A stretch of 64,000 bases of DNA from Chloroflexota bacterium (GCA_012729755.1 JAAYCN010000035.1:1-64000), one strand, 5' to 3'; positions 17,215-26,201 are shown, counted from the first letter of the stretch. Made by a program: numbers and translations. The notes: generated by a model from the letters alone, not told the origin.

Positions 17215-17769
17215 TTATTGCCTCAGGCTGTCCCGCCCCCAATAACCCGCCCTGACCGGGGTAATATCCTCGGTAGTGATAAAAGCCTCAGGGTCAATCG
17301 AACGCACGAGCTTTTCTACTTCAGGCACCATTTTTCGCCTGGTAGTCAAATTCAGCAGATAGACGATCCCATCCCGTCCCCGCGCTGGGATCTCAGTGAC
17401 AGCGTAATCGCCCATTCGCAGCGCTTCCGCCAGCGCGAATCCCTGCTGCTTGCTGACAATGCTGATATGTGAAAAGCCAAATGCCAGCTTTTGCTCAATC
17501 CACATGCCGACCAGGTTGCCTGTGGCAAAGCCAGCCGAATACGCCACAATATTGAGCACGTTTTCCATGTTGGTCAGAATCACCCCAATAATCACCACAT
17601 AAACTGTCGATTGGATAAATCCCAAAATCCACGAAATCGTTTTATTGCCTCGAATGGTGAGCATGAACCTTAATGTGTCCATCGCGATCGAGACCACTCT
17701 CACCGCGAAAATCGCTAATGCCCCCAGCCAGGCCTGTGGGCTGGTTAATGCTTCTAAAAAATTTCCCAT
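17215..17769 (-). CDS. UPF0316/DUF2179-family membrane protein
   Basis: About 184 residues with three predicted transmembrane helices at about 10-95 (WLGALAIFAVRVVSIAMDTLRFML, WILGFIQSTVYVVIIGVIL, NIVAYSAGFATGNLVGMWIE), then a soluble DUF2179-type domain of about 85 residues. The motif DTLRFMLTIRG and the GFATGNLVG loop are those I recall for UPF0316 proteins. Biochemical role unknown. The ORF track extends into the phosphorylase gene; AGGTGGTGAG before ATG 17769 marks the real start. It lies 11 bases after the phosphorylase and five before the HAD gene. Confidence 0.8.
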   Translation of the reverse strand: MGNFLEALTSPQAWLGALAIFAVRVVSIAMDTLRFMLTIRGNKTISWILGFIQSTVYVVIIGVILTNMENVLNIVAYSAGFATGNLVGMWIEQKLAFGFSHISIVSKQQGFALAEALRMGDYAVTEIPARGRDGIVYLLNLTTRRKMVPEVEKLVRSIDPEAFITTEDITPVRAGYWGRDSLRQ

Positions 17770-17780
17770 CACCTCACCAC

Positions 17781-19955
17781 CTAAACGTTTTCGCGATCCT
17801 CTCTCGCGTTCTCGAGCGCCGGATAATACAACTCGGTCATGTATTCTTTGACCATGCGCGTCATCGAGAACCGTGGAGAAATCGTGCGGATGCACTCCTT
17901 CATGCGTTCGATCCACTCGCCCGGCAAGTTGTCCGCCGAACGTTTATTGTAGAACATAGGCACGATTTCATTTTCAAGCGTGTTATAAAGCGACTGCGCG
18001 TCAGATTCGTCCTGAGCGTTCAAATCGCTATAGGTCGTCTCGCTGCCAATCGCCCAGCCGTTGCTGCCATTGTATCCCTCAGCCCACCAGCCATCCAGGA
18101 CAGAGAAGTTCAGCGTGCCGTTCAAAGCCGCCTTCTCACCGCTCGTTCCCGAGGCCTCACGCGGGCGCCTGGGGGTATTCAGCCACACGTCCACGCCCTG
18201 CACCAGATACCTCGCCATATCCATATCATAATCATCCAGGAAGACCAGCCGACCGCCATAACGCGCGTCCTTCACGCTGCGATACACTTCCTGAATCAGC
18301 AGCTTGCCAGGTTCATCCGCCGGATGAGCCTTGCCAGCGAACACCACCTGCACCGGTCGCCGTGCGTCAGTGATTATCCTGACCAGTCTCTCCGGATACC
18401 TGAACAGCAGGTTAGCGCGTTTATAAGTCGCGAAACGCCGCGCGAAACCAATGGTCAGCTTATATGGGTCAAGCAGCACGCCGCTCGCCACCGTCTGAAC
18501 CGGGTGAACGCCGCCATTCAACCATTGCTGACGCGCGCGCGCTACCATATAGGCAATCAGCTTGCGCTTTAAGTGCAGTTTTACCGACCAAAATTCATCA
18601 TCCGGGATGTCATATACTTTTTCCCACATTTCCTCATCATCGATATGGTCTTTCCAGTCGCTGCTGAGGTATCGGCTGTAAAGCCTCGCCAGCCGGCGCG
18701 CCAGCCAGGTACCGGTATGCACACCATTGGTGATCGATGTGATCGGCACCTCATCGAGTGACTTGCCCGGGTAAATCGACTGCCACATCGCCCGCGAAAC
18801 CTCACCGTGCAGTTTCGAAACGCCGTTGGCGTACTCCGACAGACGCAGCGCTAAAACCGGCATGCTGAACGCCTCGCCGCCCCATTCCGGCGTAATTTTG
18901 GCAAAATCAATGAACTGATCCCGGGTCATTCCCAACTCACCCCAGAAATTCATGAAATATTTATCAATCAGCCAGGTCGGAAAGACATCGTTGCCAGCCG
19001 GTACCGGAGTATGAGTGGTAAAGATGCTCGAGCGCCTCACCAGCCGTTCAGCTTCATCGAGGGTCTTTCCGCCAGCCATTAACTGGCGCAGGCGTTCCAG
19101 CGTCAAAAAGGCTGAATGTCCTTCGTTCATGTGATAAATGGTCGGGTTATGACCGAGCATCTGCAGGGCGCGCATCCCGCCGATGCCCAGCAGGATCTCC
19201 TGAGAGATACGCAGTTCAAGGTCGCTGATATAGAGCCGATCGGTCAATTGCGCATCCTGTGGGTTGTTCTCAGGAACATTAGTGTTCAGCAAAATCAGCT
19301 TCACTCGTCCAACCTGCAGCTCATAAAGCCGTGCCCACACTTTGCGGCCAGGCAGATCAACCGATATTTTCAACGGCTCGTGGTTCTCGTCATACAGCGC
19401 GATCACCGGAATGTCATTAAACTCGATCTGCACATTCCGCGCTTCCTGCCAGCCATCCTCGGTAATGCGCTGCGAGAAATATCCATAGGTATAAATAAAA
19501 CCCACAGCGGTCAAAGGCAAGCCCAAATCGCTGGCTTCTTTGAGGTGATCACCAGAAAGCACCCCCAAACCGCCCGCGTAAACCATCAAAGACTCATGCA
19601 GCCCATACTCAAATGAGAAATAGGCAATTTCTTCGTTCGTCAGCTGCGGATACTTCTGAGTGGTCCATGTCTCAGGTGCTTTCATATAAGCGTCAAATTC
19701 TCGCACTGTCCGGTCATAGCGTTCGAGAAAGTAACGATCTCTGATCATCGTTTCATAGCTCTCGCGTGGAATGTTGCGCAGAAAAACAATTGGGTTGTGA
19801 TTTGAAGCTTCCCAACCCACCGTATCCATCTCACGGAACATCTTGCTGACTTCGGGGTTCCACACCCACCAAAGATTATGGGCGATATCAGCCAACCGTT
19901 TGATGCGGTAAGGCAGATCAAAACTGTTGGGCATTTCACGGATAATTTTGTTCAT
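17781..19955 (-). CDS. glgP: Alpha-glucan (glycogen/maltodextrin) phosphorylase
   Basis: A PLP-dependent enzyme that releases glucose-1-phosphate from alpha-1,4-glucans. Its 724 residues and N-terminal DUF3417-like segment (RIKRLADIAHNLWWVWNPE) mark the Thermotoga/archaeal branch rather than the classic 800-residue form. Visible blocks include FSFEYGLHESLMVYAGGLGVLSGDH, MNEGHSAF, TTHTPVPAGND, GFARRFATYKR and the PLP-Lys region EASGTSGEKAALNG. AAGAGGAA precedes ATG 19955. It heads an operon with a UPF0316 protein and a HAD phosphatase, consistent with glucan breakdown or storage turnover. Confidence 0.95.
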   Translation of the reverse strand: MNKIIREMPNSFDLPYRIKRLADIAHNLWWVWNPEVSKMFREMDTVGWEASNHNPIVFLRNIPRESYETMIRDRYFLERYDRTVREFDAYMKAPETWTTQKYPQLTNEEIAYFSFEYGLHESLMVYAGGLGVLSGDHLKEASDLGLPLTAVGFIYTYGYFSQRITEDGWQEARNVQIEFNDIPVIALYDENHEPLKISVDLPGRKVWARLYELQVGRVKLILLNTNVPENNPQDAQLTDRLYISDLELRISQEILLGIGGMRALQMLGHNPTIYHMNEGHSAFLTLERLRQLMAGGKTLDEAERLVRRSSIFTTHTPVPAGNDVFPTWLIDKYFMNFWGELGMTRDQFIDFAKITPEWGGEAFSMPVLALRLSEYANGVSKLHGEVSRAMWQSIYPGKSLDEVPITSITNGVHTGTWLARRLARLYSRYLSSDWKDHIDDEEMWEKVYDIPDDEFWSVKLHLKRKLIAYMVARARQQWLNGGVHPVQTVASGVLLDPYKLTIGFARRFATYKRANLLFRYPERLVRIITDARRPVQVVFAGKAHPADEPGKLLIQEVYRSVKDARYGGRLVFLDDYDMDMARYLVQGVDVWLNTPRRPREASGTSGEKAALNGTLNFSVLDGWWAEGYNGSNGWAIGSETTYSDLNAQDESDAQSLYNTLENEIVPMFYNKRSADNLPGEWIERMKECIRTISPRFSMTRMVKEYMTELYYPALENAREDRENV

Positions 19956-20069
19956 AATTCCTCTTTTACATAGAATGACCCGCCATAAAGCGAGGTCAAT
20001 TGTCAACATTTTGCGCTGACTGCCCAATCATAACATAAATATATTTCCTGCCGCGTTCGGCGAGTGTGC

Positions 20070-21467
20070 CTATTTTCTCGATTTTTTCTCGCCCGTATAT
20101 GCTGGCGCGCTCATGTAAACCGGTTTGCTCAACCGCCGATCTGAGATGCGCGCCAACAGGCGCGGGTCGAGTTCTCCCGGCGCCAATGAGGTTGTAATCA
20201 CCGTTGGCAGTTCAGCGATATAGCGGTAATTAAACAGCTGATACAGCTTTTCCCGCGCCCAGGGCGTTGCCGATTGCGTTCCCAGATCGTCCAAAATTAA
20301 TAAGTAAGTCGAGCGAATTTCCTCAAATCGTTTGTCGAGGCTGGTTCCGCTCTGCGGGCTGAACGAAGCCCTCAAATGGTCCAACAAATCCGGCACGACC
20401 ACCATCAGCGGGGGTACGCTGATCGATGCCTGGTAGTTTCCGATCGCCGCTGCCAGATGCGTCTTGCCGCAGCCGTAAGGGCCAAAAAAGACCAGCCATC
20501 CCTGCGGTCTTTCCGCGTAAGACTTGGCGATGCTCAGCGCTTCGCTCAGCGATTGCACGTCACCCTTAGGCAAGCCCTCATCCTTGCGCAGTTCAAAACG
20601 CTCAAACGTCTGGCTGCCATGCAGAGCCAGGCTCGACAGTTCATGGTGCCCCACATCATTTGTAGGATTCCTGTAATCCGGCGCCAGAATGTCCACCCGC
20701 GTGACCAGCTGTGGGTCAAGCAGCCGCGAGTTAATTCGGCCCTCAAAATCATTTAAATTCAGGTTGCTGGTGATCACCGTTGGTAGTTTTGCCACATAGC
20801 GGTAATCAAGGATCTGAAAGAGTTTCTCCTGAGCCCATGCTGTGGCGTTATGAGTGCCAAAATCGTCCATAATCAGCAGCGGCACGTTGCGGATTGCTTC
20901 AAAACGACTCTCAAAACCGCTTTCAGCCTGCGCGGAAAAAGCGAATCGCAGCCAGTCCAATAAGTCCGGCACAGTCAAAAACAGGGTCTCCACCCCCATC
21001 TTAACCGCCTGGTTGGCGATCGCTGCCGCCAGATGAGTTTTCCCAGTTCCGTAGCGCCCCAATAGGAGCAGCCAACCTTTCAAGGTGCCCACAAAATTGC
21101 TCGCGGTGTTATAAGCCTGTTCCAGCGTGTCCGCCTGCTGACGCGGCATACCCACCCGCCCGCGCGGTTGAAAGTTATCAAAAGTCATCTCACTCAGCGA
21201 CCCGAGATTGCTTATTGTCTGCAAGTGTTCCCGTTGGCGTGTGTTAAGCTCTTTCGCCCGACAGACGCATATTCTTAATTTGCCAAATTCCGGGTCACTA
21301 ACGGGCACATCCGCGCCAACATATCCGAGCCCCCCGCAATACGGGCAATTTGGGTCGCCCGGACCATACTGAGTCTGTTCGCTTTTGATCACTTTCTCAG
21401 CCTTTTCCGTCCTGGTGTTCTTTCCAAAGTCTTCTAAAATACTCGAGATCGCCTTCGGTTTTTTCAT
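20070..21467 (-). CDS. Helicase loader-like protein with two DnaC/DnaI AAA+ domains
   Basis: Probably loads the replicative helicase encoded two genes upstream. An N-terminal zinc-binding segment (CPYCGG then CVCRA, about residues 41-70) is followed by TFDNF and a first AAA+ domain with Walker A GRYGTGKTH and Walker B LLIMDD. A second block repeats the plan: TFERF, Walker A GPYGCGKTH and Walker B LLILDD. Both sites look intact. Ordinary DnaI/DnaC proteins have about 250-310 residues and one ATPase; this has about 465 and two. The start overlaps the dnaD-like gene by about 70 bases; ATG 21467 or GTG 21479 are both possible. Loader role is inferred from family and operon. Confidence 0.82.
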   Translation of the reverse strand: MKKPKAISSILEDFGKNTRTEKAEKVIKSEQTQYGPGDPNCPYCGGLGYVGADVPVSDPEFGKLRICVCRAKELNTRQREHLQTISNLGSLSEMTFDNFQPRGRVGMPRQQADTLEQAYNTASNFVGTLKGWLLLLGRYGTGKTHLAAAIANQAVKMGVETLFLTVPDLLDWLRFAFSAQAESGFESRFEAIRNVPLLIMDDFGTHNATAWAQEKLFQILDYRYVAKLPTVITSNLNLNDFEGRINSRLLDPQLVTRVDILAPDYRNPTNDVGHHELSSLALHGSQTFERFELRKDEGLPKGDVQSLSEALSIAKSYAERPQGWLVFFGPYGCGKTHLAAAIGNYQASISVPPLMVVVPDLLDHLRASFSPQSGTSLDKRFEEIRSTYLLILDDLGTQSATPWAREKLYQLFNYRYIAELPTVITTSLAPGELDPRLLARISDRRLSKPVYMSAPAYTGEKKSRK

Positions 21468-22092
21468 CGCGTGAGCCACGCCCCTTCTCTTTCCAGGATT
21501 TCAAAATAGCGCTGACATACTTCCAGTTCCGCGCGTTGTATTCTACTGCTTCTCCAATCGCCTCAACAATCCATTCATACGGATATTCCGCCTCATCCAG
21601 CTTAAGTTGATCAGCGATCATCGGAGTTAATACACCGATGTTTTTCTCATATAACTCAAACAGGTTCGGACGGTTCTCCAGCGTGGCCGGCGTCGCCTGA
21701 TTCACCTGTTCGATGCTCAGTTGACCGCTCGTCAGTCCATTAAAGAGTCGGGTTCCTGAAGGCGTCGCGGGGATCAGATAATGCAAGTTTGGATTGTCAA
21801 ACTCAGTAAAAGTCAACAACAAGCCAGCTTCAAGCGCTTCAGCCAATGCGATTTCATAGCGATCAACACTGCCCGCGAAAGCGGTTTTCACCGCGTCGGC
21901 CAACAAATATGCGTCCAGGATCCAGGTCAGCTTTTCCTGCCGCCCTAACAGCTGAAAAACAGTCAGCATCAACACGACACAGTCTTTTTGGCAATTGACA
22001 GAGCAGATTTTTTGGGTGAAATCAGACGGAAGGTACAAGGCAAACCCGCTGTCCTCAACGAATCCATAAAGTTCGTTAGATCGGTTTTCCAT
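21397..22092 (-). CDS. DnaD-domain primosome protein
   Basis: About 231 residues. The N-terminal part (about 1-120) looks like a winged-helix domain (PSDFTQKICS to GLLLTFTEF). The C-terminal DnaD/DnaB2 domain is recognisable from ELYEKNIGVLTPMIADQLKL and WIVEAIGEAVEYNARNWKYVSAILKSW, which contains the usual YxxxI-L-x-x-W ending. Such proteins remodel DNA and help load the helicase. Its start codon overlaps the dnaB stop (TGATG), and its end overlaps the helicase-loader gene, so the three are tightly coupled. The role in replication initiation or restart is well supported by this context. Confidence 0.87.
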   Translation of the reverse strand: MENRSNELYGFVEDSGFALYLPSDFTQKICSVNCQKDCVVLMLTVFQLLGRQEKLTWILDAYLLADAVKTAFAGSVDRYEIALAEALEAGLLLTFTEFDNPNLHYLIPATPSGTRLFNGLTSGQLSIEQVNQATPATLENRPNLFELYEKNIGVLTPMIADQLKLDEAEYPYEWIVEAIGEAVEYNARNWKYVSAILKSWKEKGRGSRDEKTEGDLEYFRRLWKEHQDGKG

Positions 22093-23462
22093 CAATAAGA
22101 GCCTCTTTCGATATGCCGCTCGCCAAACATCGCCAAACGTTCCAGAAAGACCAGGTCAATTCCTGGGTGCGTGGGGCCGTTGCGGTGTTTAGCCACTGCC
22201 AGTTTGGCCAGATTGCGGTTCTCGCTTTTCTCATCGCCCGCGTCAGGGCGGTTAATGAACATCACGATATCCGCGTCCTGTTCCAGACTTCCTGACTCGC
22301 GCAGGTCCGAGAGCACCGGTGTCTTATCCTGTCGTTGTTCAACGCCACGGTTGAGCTGGGCTGCGGCGATCACCGGAACGTTCAGCTCCTTGGCCATCAC
22401 TTTAAGATAGCGTGAGATATAAGAAACTTCCTGAACACGGTTCTCCGTTCTCAGATCTCCTGCCATCAGCTGCAGGTAATCAACGATGACCAGGTCAAGC
22501 CCTTCTTCCATTTGCAGACGCGTACACTTGGTACGCATCTGCAGCGGGGTAATTGCCGGCGTGTCATCAATATAAATCCGCGCGTCACTCAAAATGGTCA
22601 TCGCGTGCTGTGCCAGTTCCTGCTCGCTGTCGCTCAGCCTTGCGCTGCGCAATTTCTGTGAGTCGATGTCAGTCTCCATCGCCAGCATTCTCTGCAACAG
22701 CTGCTCGGCCGACATTTCCAGGGTAAACACCGCCACGCTGCGCTTCAGCTCGAGCCCCACATGTTTGGCGATCCCAATTAAAAAGCCCGACTTACCCATG
22801 CCGGGCCGGCCAGCCACGATCAAAAAGTCACTGCGCTGCAAGCCATCCAGGATCTTATCCAGCGAAGGCAGCCCGGTTGAGAGCCCGCTGGTAGCGTCGG
22901 TTGAACCGCTCATCAGCAAGACACGATCCATGTACTGATCAACCACCCGTTTAATCGGCTGCAAGTCCCGCTTATATCGGTTCTGGCTCACCGACAAAAT
23001 CGCCTTTTCCGCCTCTTCGACGCTGAATTCAACGTCATAATCTTTACGATAAGCCAGTTTGGCGATCTCATTGGCCGCGTTCAGCATGCGCCGTCGGGTA
23101 GCGTAGCCGTTGATCGCGTGCGCGTATGACTCAGCGTGCAGCGAAGATGGCACCTGGTTTGAGAGCGAGAACAAATAATCCATCCCCCCCACATCCTCCA
23201 GATGGCCAGCCGATTCAAGCCTATCTTTCAACGTCAGCTGGTCAAGATCCTGCCGTTCATTAAACAATTCCTGATAAGCCTGCCAGATCCACTGATGACG
23301 GTTCAAAAAGAAATCTTCAGGCTTGAGTATGGGGGCGACATCGATAAAAACATCTGGGTTGATCAGAACCGAGCCGATCAAGGCTTCTTCCATATCACGG
23401 TCATACAACAAACCAGGTGTCAGGTCACTTGTCGCTGTCGTGTCAAAAGGTGATTCGCTCAT
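22092..23462 (-). CDS. dnaB: Replicative DNA helicase DnaB
   Basis: The hexameric 5-prime to 3-prime helicase of the replication fork. About 456 residues, normal length. The N-terminal helical domain (EEALIGSVLINPD to about residue 150) binds primase; the RecA-like domain has Walker A AGRPGMGKSG, Walker B LVIVDYLQLM and the C-terminal LSDLRESGSLEQDAD block with the arginine-finger region. There is no intein. Start: AGGACGA supports ATG 23462 rather than the long track start, which overlaps the DUF151 gene. It forms an operon with a DUF151 nuclease, a DnaD-domain protein and a tandem AAA+ loader. Confidence 0.97.
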   Translation of the reverse strand: MSESPFDTTATSDLTPGLLYDRDMEEALIGSVLINPDVFIDVAPILKPEDFFLNRHQWIWQAYQELFNERQDLDQLTLKDRLESAGHLEDVGGMDYLFSLSNQVPSSLHAESYAHAINGYATRRRMLNAANEIAKLAYRKDYDVEFSVEEAEKAILSVSQNRYKRDLQPIKRVVDQYMDRVLLMSGSTDATSGLSTGLPSLDKILDGLQRSDFLIVAGRPGMGKSGFLIGIAKHVGLELKRSVAVFTLEMSAEQLLQRMLAMETDIDSQKLRSARLSDSEQELAQHAMTILSDARIYIDDTPAITPLQMRTKCTRLQMEEGLDLVIVDYLQLMAGDLRTENRVQEVSYISRYLKVMAKELNVPVIAAAQLNRGVEQRQDKTPVLSDLRESGSLEQDADIVMFINRPDAGDEKSENRNLAKLAVAKHRNGPTHPGIDLVFLERLAMFGERHIERGSY

Positions 23463-23484
23463 TAATTCGTCCTGATTCGTTTGC

Positions 23485-24024
23485 TTAGGCCTGCGCGTCG
23501 GGCGTCTGAGGCTGGTCAGGCTTATCGCGCTTGCCAAGCTCATCCAAAAAATCATCAAAAACAGAGAGATTAAGTTGTTGGTCCTCACTCTCTTTGTCGT
23601 CGATCACCGCGATATCCTCGGGGGTAATACCCGCGCGGTCAAAGACCTCATCATCCACATAGATTTTCGCACCCACCCTGACGACCAGAGCCAGCGCGTC
23701 TGATGGCCTGCAATCAACATGTTTGATTCCATCCGGGGTTTCAATGATCAGGTTGGAATAGAAGGTGTCGTTCTCGATCGCGCTTACCTCCACACCAACC
23801 AACTTGCCGCCCAGCGTCTCGATCACTGAGCGCATCAAATCATGCGTCAACGGCCGCGCCACCGCGATCGACTGCAGCGCGATCGTGATCGCTTCAGATT
23901 CATACACGCCAATCCATATCGGCAGGTATCGCTGGCTTTGCTTGTCCTTTAAGACGATTATCCGATCCTGATTGGTCAGGCTGACCCTGACGCTATCAAT
24001 GACGCATTCAATCATTTTTGACAT
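23485..24024 (-). CDS. Bifunctional nuclease-like protein (DUF151)
   Basis: A protein of about 179 residues whose first 135 match the BFN/DUF151 fold: VRVSLTNQDRIIVLKDK, LPIWIGVYESEAI, and the CRPSDALALVVRVGAKIYVDDEV block with the conserved R-P-S-D-A. The C-terminal 45 residues are acidic and Pro/Gln-rich. The family is named for dual DNase/RNase activity of plant homologues, and the bacterial role is poorly known. It is the first gene of the replication operon, 22 bases before dnaB, which suggests a link to DNA metabolism. ATG 24024 is preferred to the GTG used by the track. Confidence 0.88.
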   Translation of the reverse strand: MSKMIECVIDSVRVSLTNQDRIIVLKDKQSQRYLPIWIGVYESEAITIALQSIAVARPLTHDLMRSVIETLGGKLVGVEVSAIENDTFYSNLIIETPDGIKHVDCRPSDALALVVRVGAKIYVDDEVFDRAGITPEDIAVIDDKESEDQQLNLSVFDDFLDELGKRDKPDQPQTPDAQA

Positions 24025-24328
24025 CACAAACTATCCGAAAAGTTTTATAGGTGTTCCCATGCTTGATTCTAACATGTTCTGCCAACGAAATGTCTTGTGT
24101 GATCCCATCTGAACCTTAAATATCAAGCCTTAAAAAATACCCGTCATTTCTGTCATTTCCGCCAATCTCCATAAATTGAGCTATAATGAAAACCCGTGAG
24201 CAATCCGACTTCGCTGACTGAAATCTCAGCCTGAAGGGGAATTTTCGGAAAACCAAGCGGTGACGAGTATCTGAATAATTAAATATTTTTATGCTGCCGT
24301 TTTTATGGAATAGTTATTAAGGTGTCGA
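24025..24328. other. Divergent intergenic region with an unassigned leader
   Basis: Holds a TATAAT at 24182-24187 on the plus strand, which would give a leader of about 135 nt before the regulator gene at 24329. The leader contains short stems (GCTGA/TCAGC) but matches no riboswitch I can recall. On the minus strand TATAAA (near 24045), with a weak TTAGAA 17 bases upstream, may drive the replication operon. Confidence 0.5.
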
Positions 24329-25024
24329 ATGGCTAAAAAAAGCACCCTCCAGGACAATCATAAGATGAAACTCTTGCTTGTTGAATCTAAGCGCAATCCC
24401 GGAGCCAGATTCTCCAGCGCGCTCGAACGTAAGGGCTATCAACTGGTGCTATCCGACAATGGCAGCCACGGCATTCGCCTGCTGGATGAGATCATACCCT
24501 CGCTCATCATCATTAATGCCGCCTCGCTGCGCACGAATGGCCTGCGCATCGTCACCCGCTTCCGCAACCGCCTGCCAAAAACCCCCATCATTCTCATCAT
24601 CGCTGAAGAAGAAAACCTGACCGAAGCGCCCCAGGCCAACATTCTTATGCGCCTGCCCTTCACCGCGCAGAAGTTAGTTAATCGCATTCAATCATACAAA
24701 AAAACCAGCCGCAAATCCGAAATGCGCATTGGTTCTCTTGAACTCAACACCCAGACCAACATGGTCACCTGCAACGACAAGAGTGCTCACCTCACGCCCC
24801 GGCTGACTCAACTCCTGCAGATGCTGATGACCCAACCCAGGCGCGTTATCCCGCGCGAAAAAATGTTCAAGGAAATCTGGGAGACTGACTACACAGAAGA
24901 CACACGCACGCTCGATACCCACATCAGCTGGTTGCGCCGGGCCATCGAGGCAGATCCCGAAAACCCCCAGATCATCCTCACCGCCCGCGGATCTGGCTAT
25001 TTCTTAAATCTGTCTGAAGAATAA
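24329..25024 (+). CDS. OmpR/PhoB-type response regulator with a degenerate receiver
   Basis: A DNA-binding regulator of 231 residues. The C-terminal winged helix (about 130-228) is intact, with LTPRLTQLLQML, TRTLDTHISWLRRAIE and the ARGSGYFL wing. The N-terminal receiver (about 12-120) keeps the fold (LLLVESK, PSLIIINAAS, PIILIIAEE, ILMRLPF), but the phospho-acceptor Asp is replaced by Asn or Ala, the acidic pair is reduced to one Glu and the conserved Lys of KPF is Arg/Leu. It is therefore unlikely to be phosphorylated. No histidine kinase is adjacent. AAGGTG precedes ATG 24329; ATG 24365 is an alternative. Target unknown. Confidence 0.85.
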   Translation: MAKKSTLQDNHKMKLLLVESKRNPGARFSSALERKGYQLVLSDNGSHGIRLLDEIIPSLIIINAASLRTNGLRIVTRFRNRLPKTPIILIIAEEENLTEAPQANILMRLPFTAQKLVNRIQSYKKTSRKSEMRIGSLELNTQTNMVTCNDKSAHLTPRLTQLLQMLMTQPRRVIPREKMFKEIWETDYTEDTRTLDTHISWLRRAIEADPENPQIILTARGSGYFLNLSEE

Positions 25025-25053
25025 AAAAAGCCCGGGCGGTTCGGCCCAGGCTT
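25022..25053. terminator. Bidirectional rho-independent terminator
   Basis: AAGCCCGGGC and GCCCAGGCTT form a stem around GGTTCG. On the minus strand the hairpin is followed by seven T, ending the decarboxylase operon; on the plus strand the tail AAATCTTTT ends the regulator gene. Confidence 0.9.
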
Positions 25054-25074
25054 AAATCTTTTATTCGTCGCCGG

Positions 25075-26193
25075 CTACAAAACGCCGTTAACCAGCGCCA
25101 ACAACAGCCCGCCGGCAATCACACTGCCGAGCTGTCCGGCCGTGTTGGAGCCCATAGCGTGCATGAGGATAAAGTTTGAAGGATCCTCATCAAGCGCCAT
25201 CTTGGCCGACAAACGGCCAGCCATCGGGAAAGCGGAGATGCCGCAGGCGCCAATCAATGGGTTGACCTTGCCCTTGGTGATCACCGCCATTACCTTGCCA
25301 AACAGCAGTCCCGCCACCGTATCCAAAACAAATGCCAACAAGCCTAATCCCAGAATGAGGATGGTGTTGAGATTCAAAAAACTCTTCGCGGTCATCGTCG
25401 ATCCAATCGCCAGCCCAAGGAACAAAGTGGCGATATTGATCAGTTCGTTCTGTGCCATCTTGCTCAGCCTGTCCACGACCAGAGCCTCGCGCAGCAAATT
25501 GCCCAGCATCAGGGCAGCCATCAGCGGAGCCGCGTCGGGAGCGACCAGGGCTACTAAAACAGTCACCAAAATCGGGAAGACGACCAGGGTCAGCCTCGAA
25601 ACCGGTTTAGGGAGGTACTCCATGCGGATCAGGCGCTCCTTGCGTGTGGTCATCAGGCGCATGATCGGTGGCTGGATGATCGGAATTAGGCTCATATAAG
25701 AATAAGCCGCCACCGCGATCGGCGCCAAGATCTCCGGGGCGAGTTTTGAACCCACAAAGATAGCGGTCGGGCCATCAATCGCTCCGATCACGCCGATCGA
25801 AGCTGCCTGGTTCAGCGGAAAGCCCAGCGCGAGCGCCAGAAGCAGGGTGCCATAAATGCCAAACTGGCCGGCGGCGCCCAAAAGCACCATGCTGGGCTGG
25901 GCGAGCAGCGGTGAGAAATCAATCATCGCGCCAACGCCGATAAAAATAACCAGCGGGAATATTTCAGTCTTGATACCAGCGTCGTAAATAACCTTCATAA
26001 AACCGACTTCGTTCGACATGCCCAGATTAGCCAACAGACACCCAAAGCCAATCGGCAGCAGCAGTACCGGTTCATATTCCTTCCACACCGCCAGATAGAT
26101 TAGCACTAATGCCACAGCGATCATCAGCGCGTTTCCGGCGGTGAATCCGACAAACCCTTTGCCGAGTTCTTGTAAAAGCGCGGTAAAGTCCAT
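25075..26193 (-). CDS. mmdB: Na+-transporting decarboxylase beta subunit
   Basis: A polytopic membrane protein (372 residues, about nine to eleven helices) that decarboxylates carboxybiotin and pumps Na+ outward. Family marks are visible: IGFGCLLANLGM, the Asp-bearing FIGVGAMIDFSPLL, IGAIDGPTAIF and the end region SNTAGQLGSVIAGG. It is last in the operon, nine bases after the biotin carrier gene, and followed by a bidirectional terminator. OadB, MmdB and GcdB are nearly interchangeable in sequence; the methylmalonyl-CoA type is chosen from the alpha subunit and gene order. The ion gradient would support energy conservation in a fermenter. Confidence 0.92.
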   Translation of the reverse strand: MDFTALLQELGKGFVGFTAGNALMIAVALVLIYLAVWKEYEPVLLLPIGFGCLLANLGMSNEVGFMKVIYDAGIKTEIFPLVIFIGVGAMIDFSPLLAQPSMVLLGAAGQFGIYGTLLLALALGFPLNQAASIGVIGAIDGPTAIFVGSKLAPEILAPIAVAAYSYMSLIPIIQPPIMRLMTTRKERLIRMEYLPKPVSRLTLVVFPILVTVLVALVAPDAAPLMAALMLGNLLREALVVDRLSKMAQNELINIATLFLGLAIGSTMTAKSFLNLNTILILGLGLLAFVLDTVAGLLFGKVMAVITKGKVNPLIGACGISAFPMAGRLSAKMALDEDPSNFILMHAMGSNTAGQLGSVIAGGLLLALVNGVL

Positions 26194-26201
26194 CCGGCCC
26201 C

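Noticed and set aside
17673-18572. 299-codon plus-strand ORF
   Set aside because: Antisense to the UPF0316 and alpha-glucan phosphorylase genes; His/Arg-rich translation without any domain.
24190-24328. Riboswitch in the leader of the response-regulator gene
   Set aside because: Short stems are present, but the sequence did not match any riboswitch consensus I could recall, so it is listed only as an unassigned leader.
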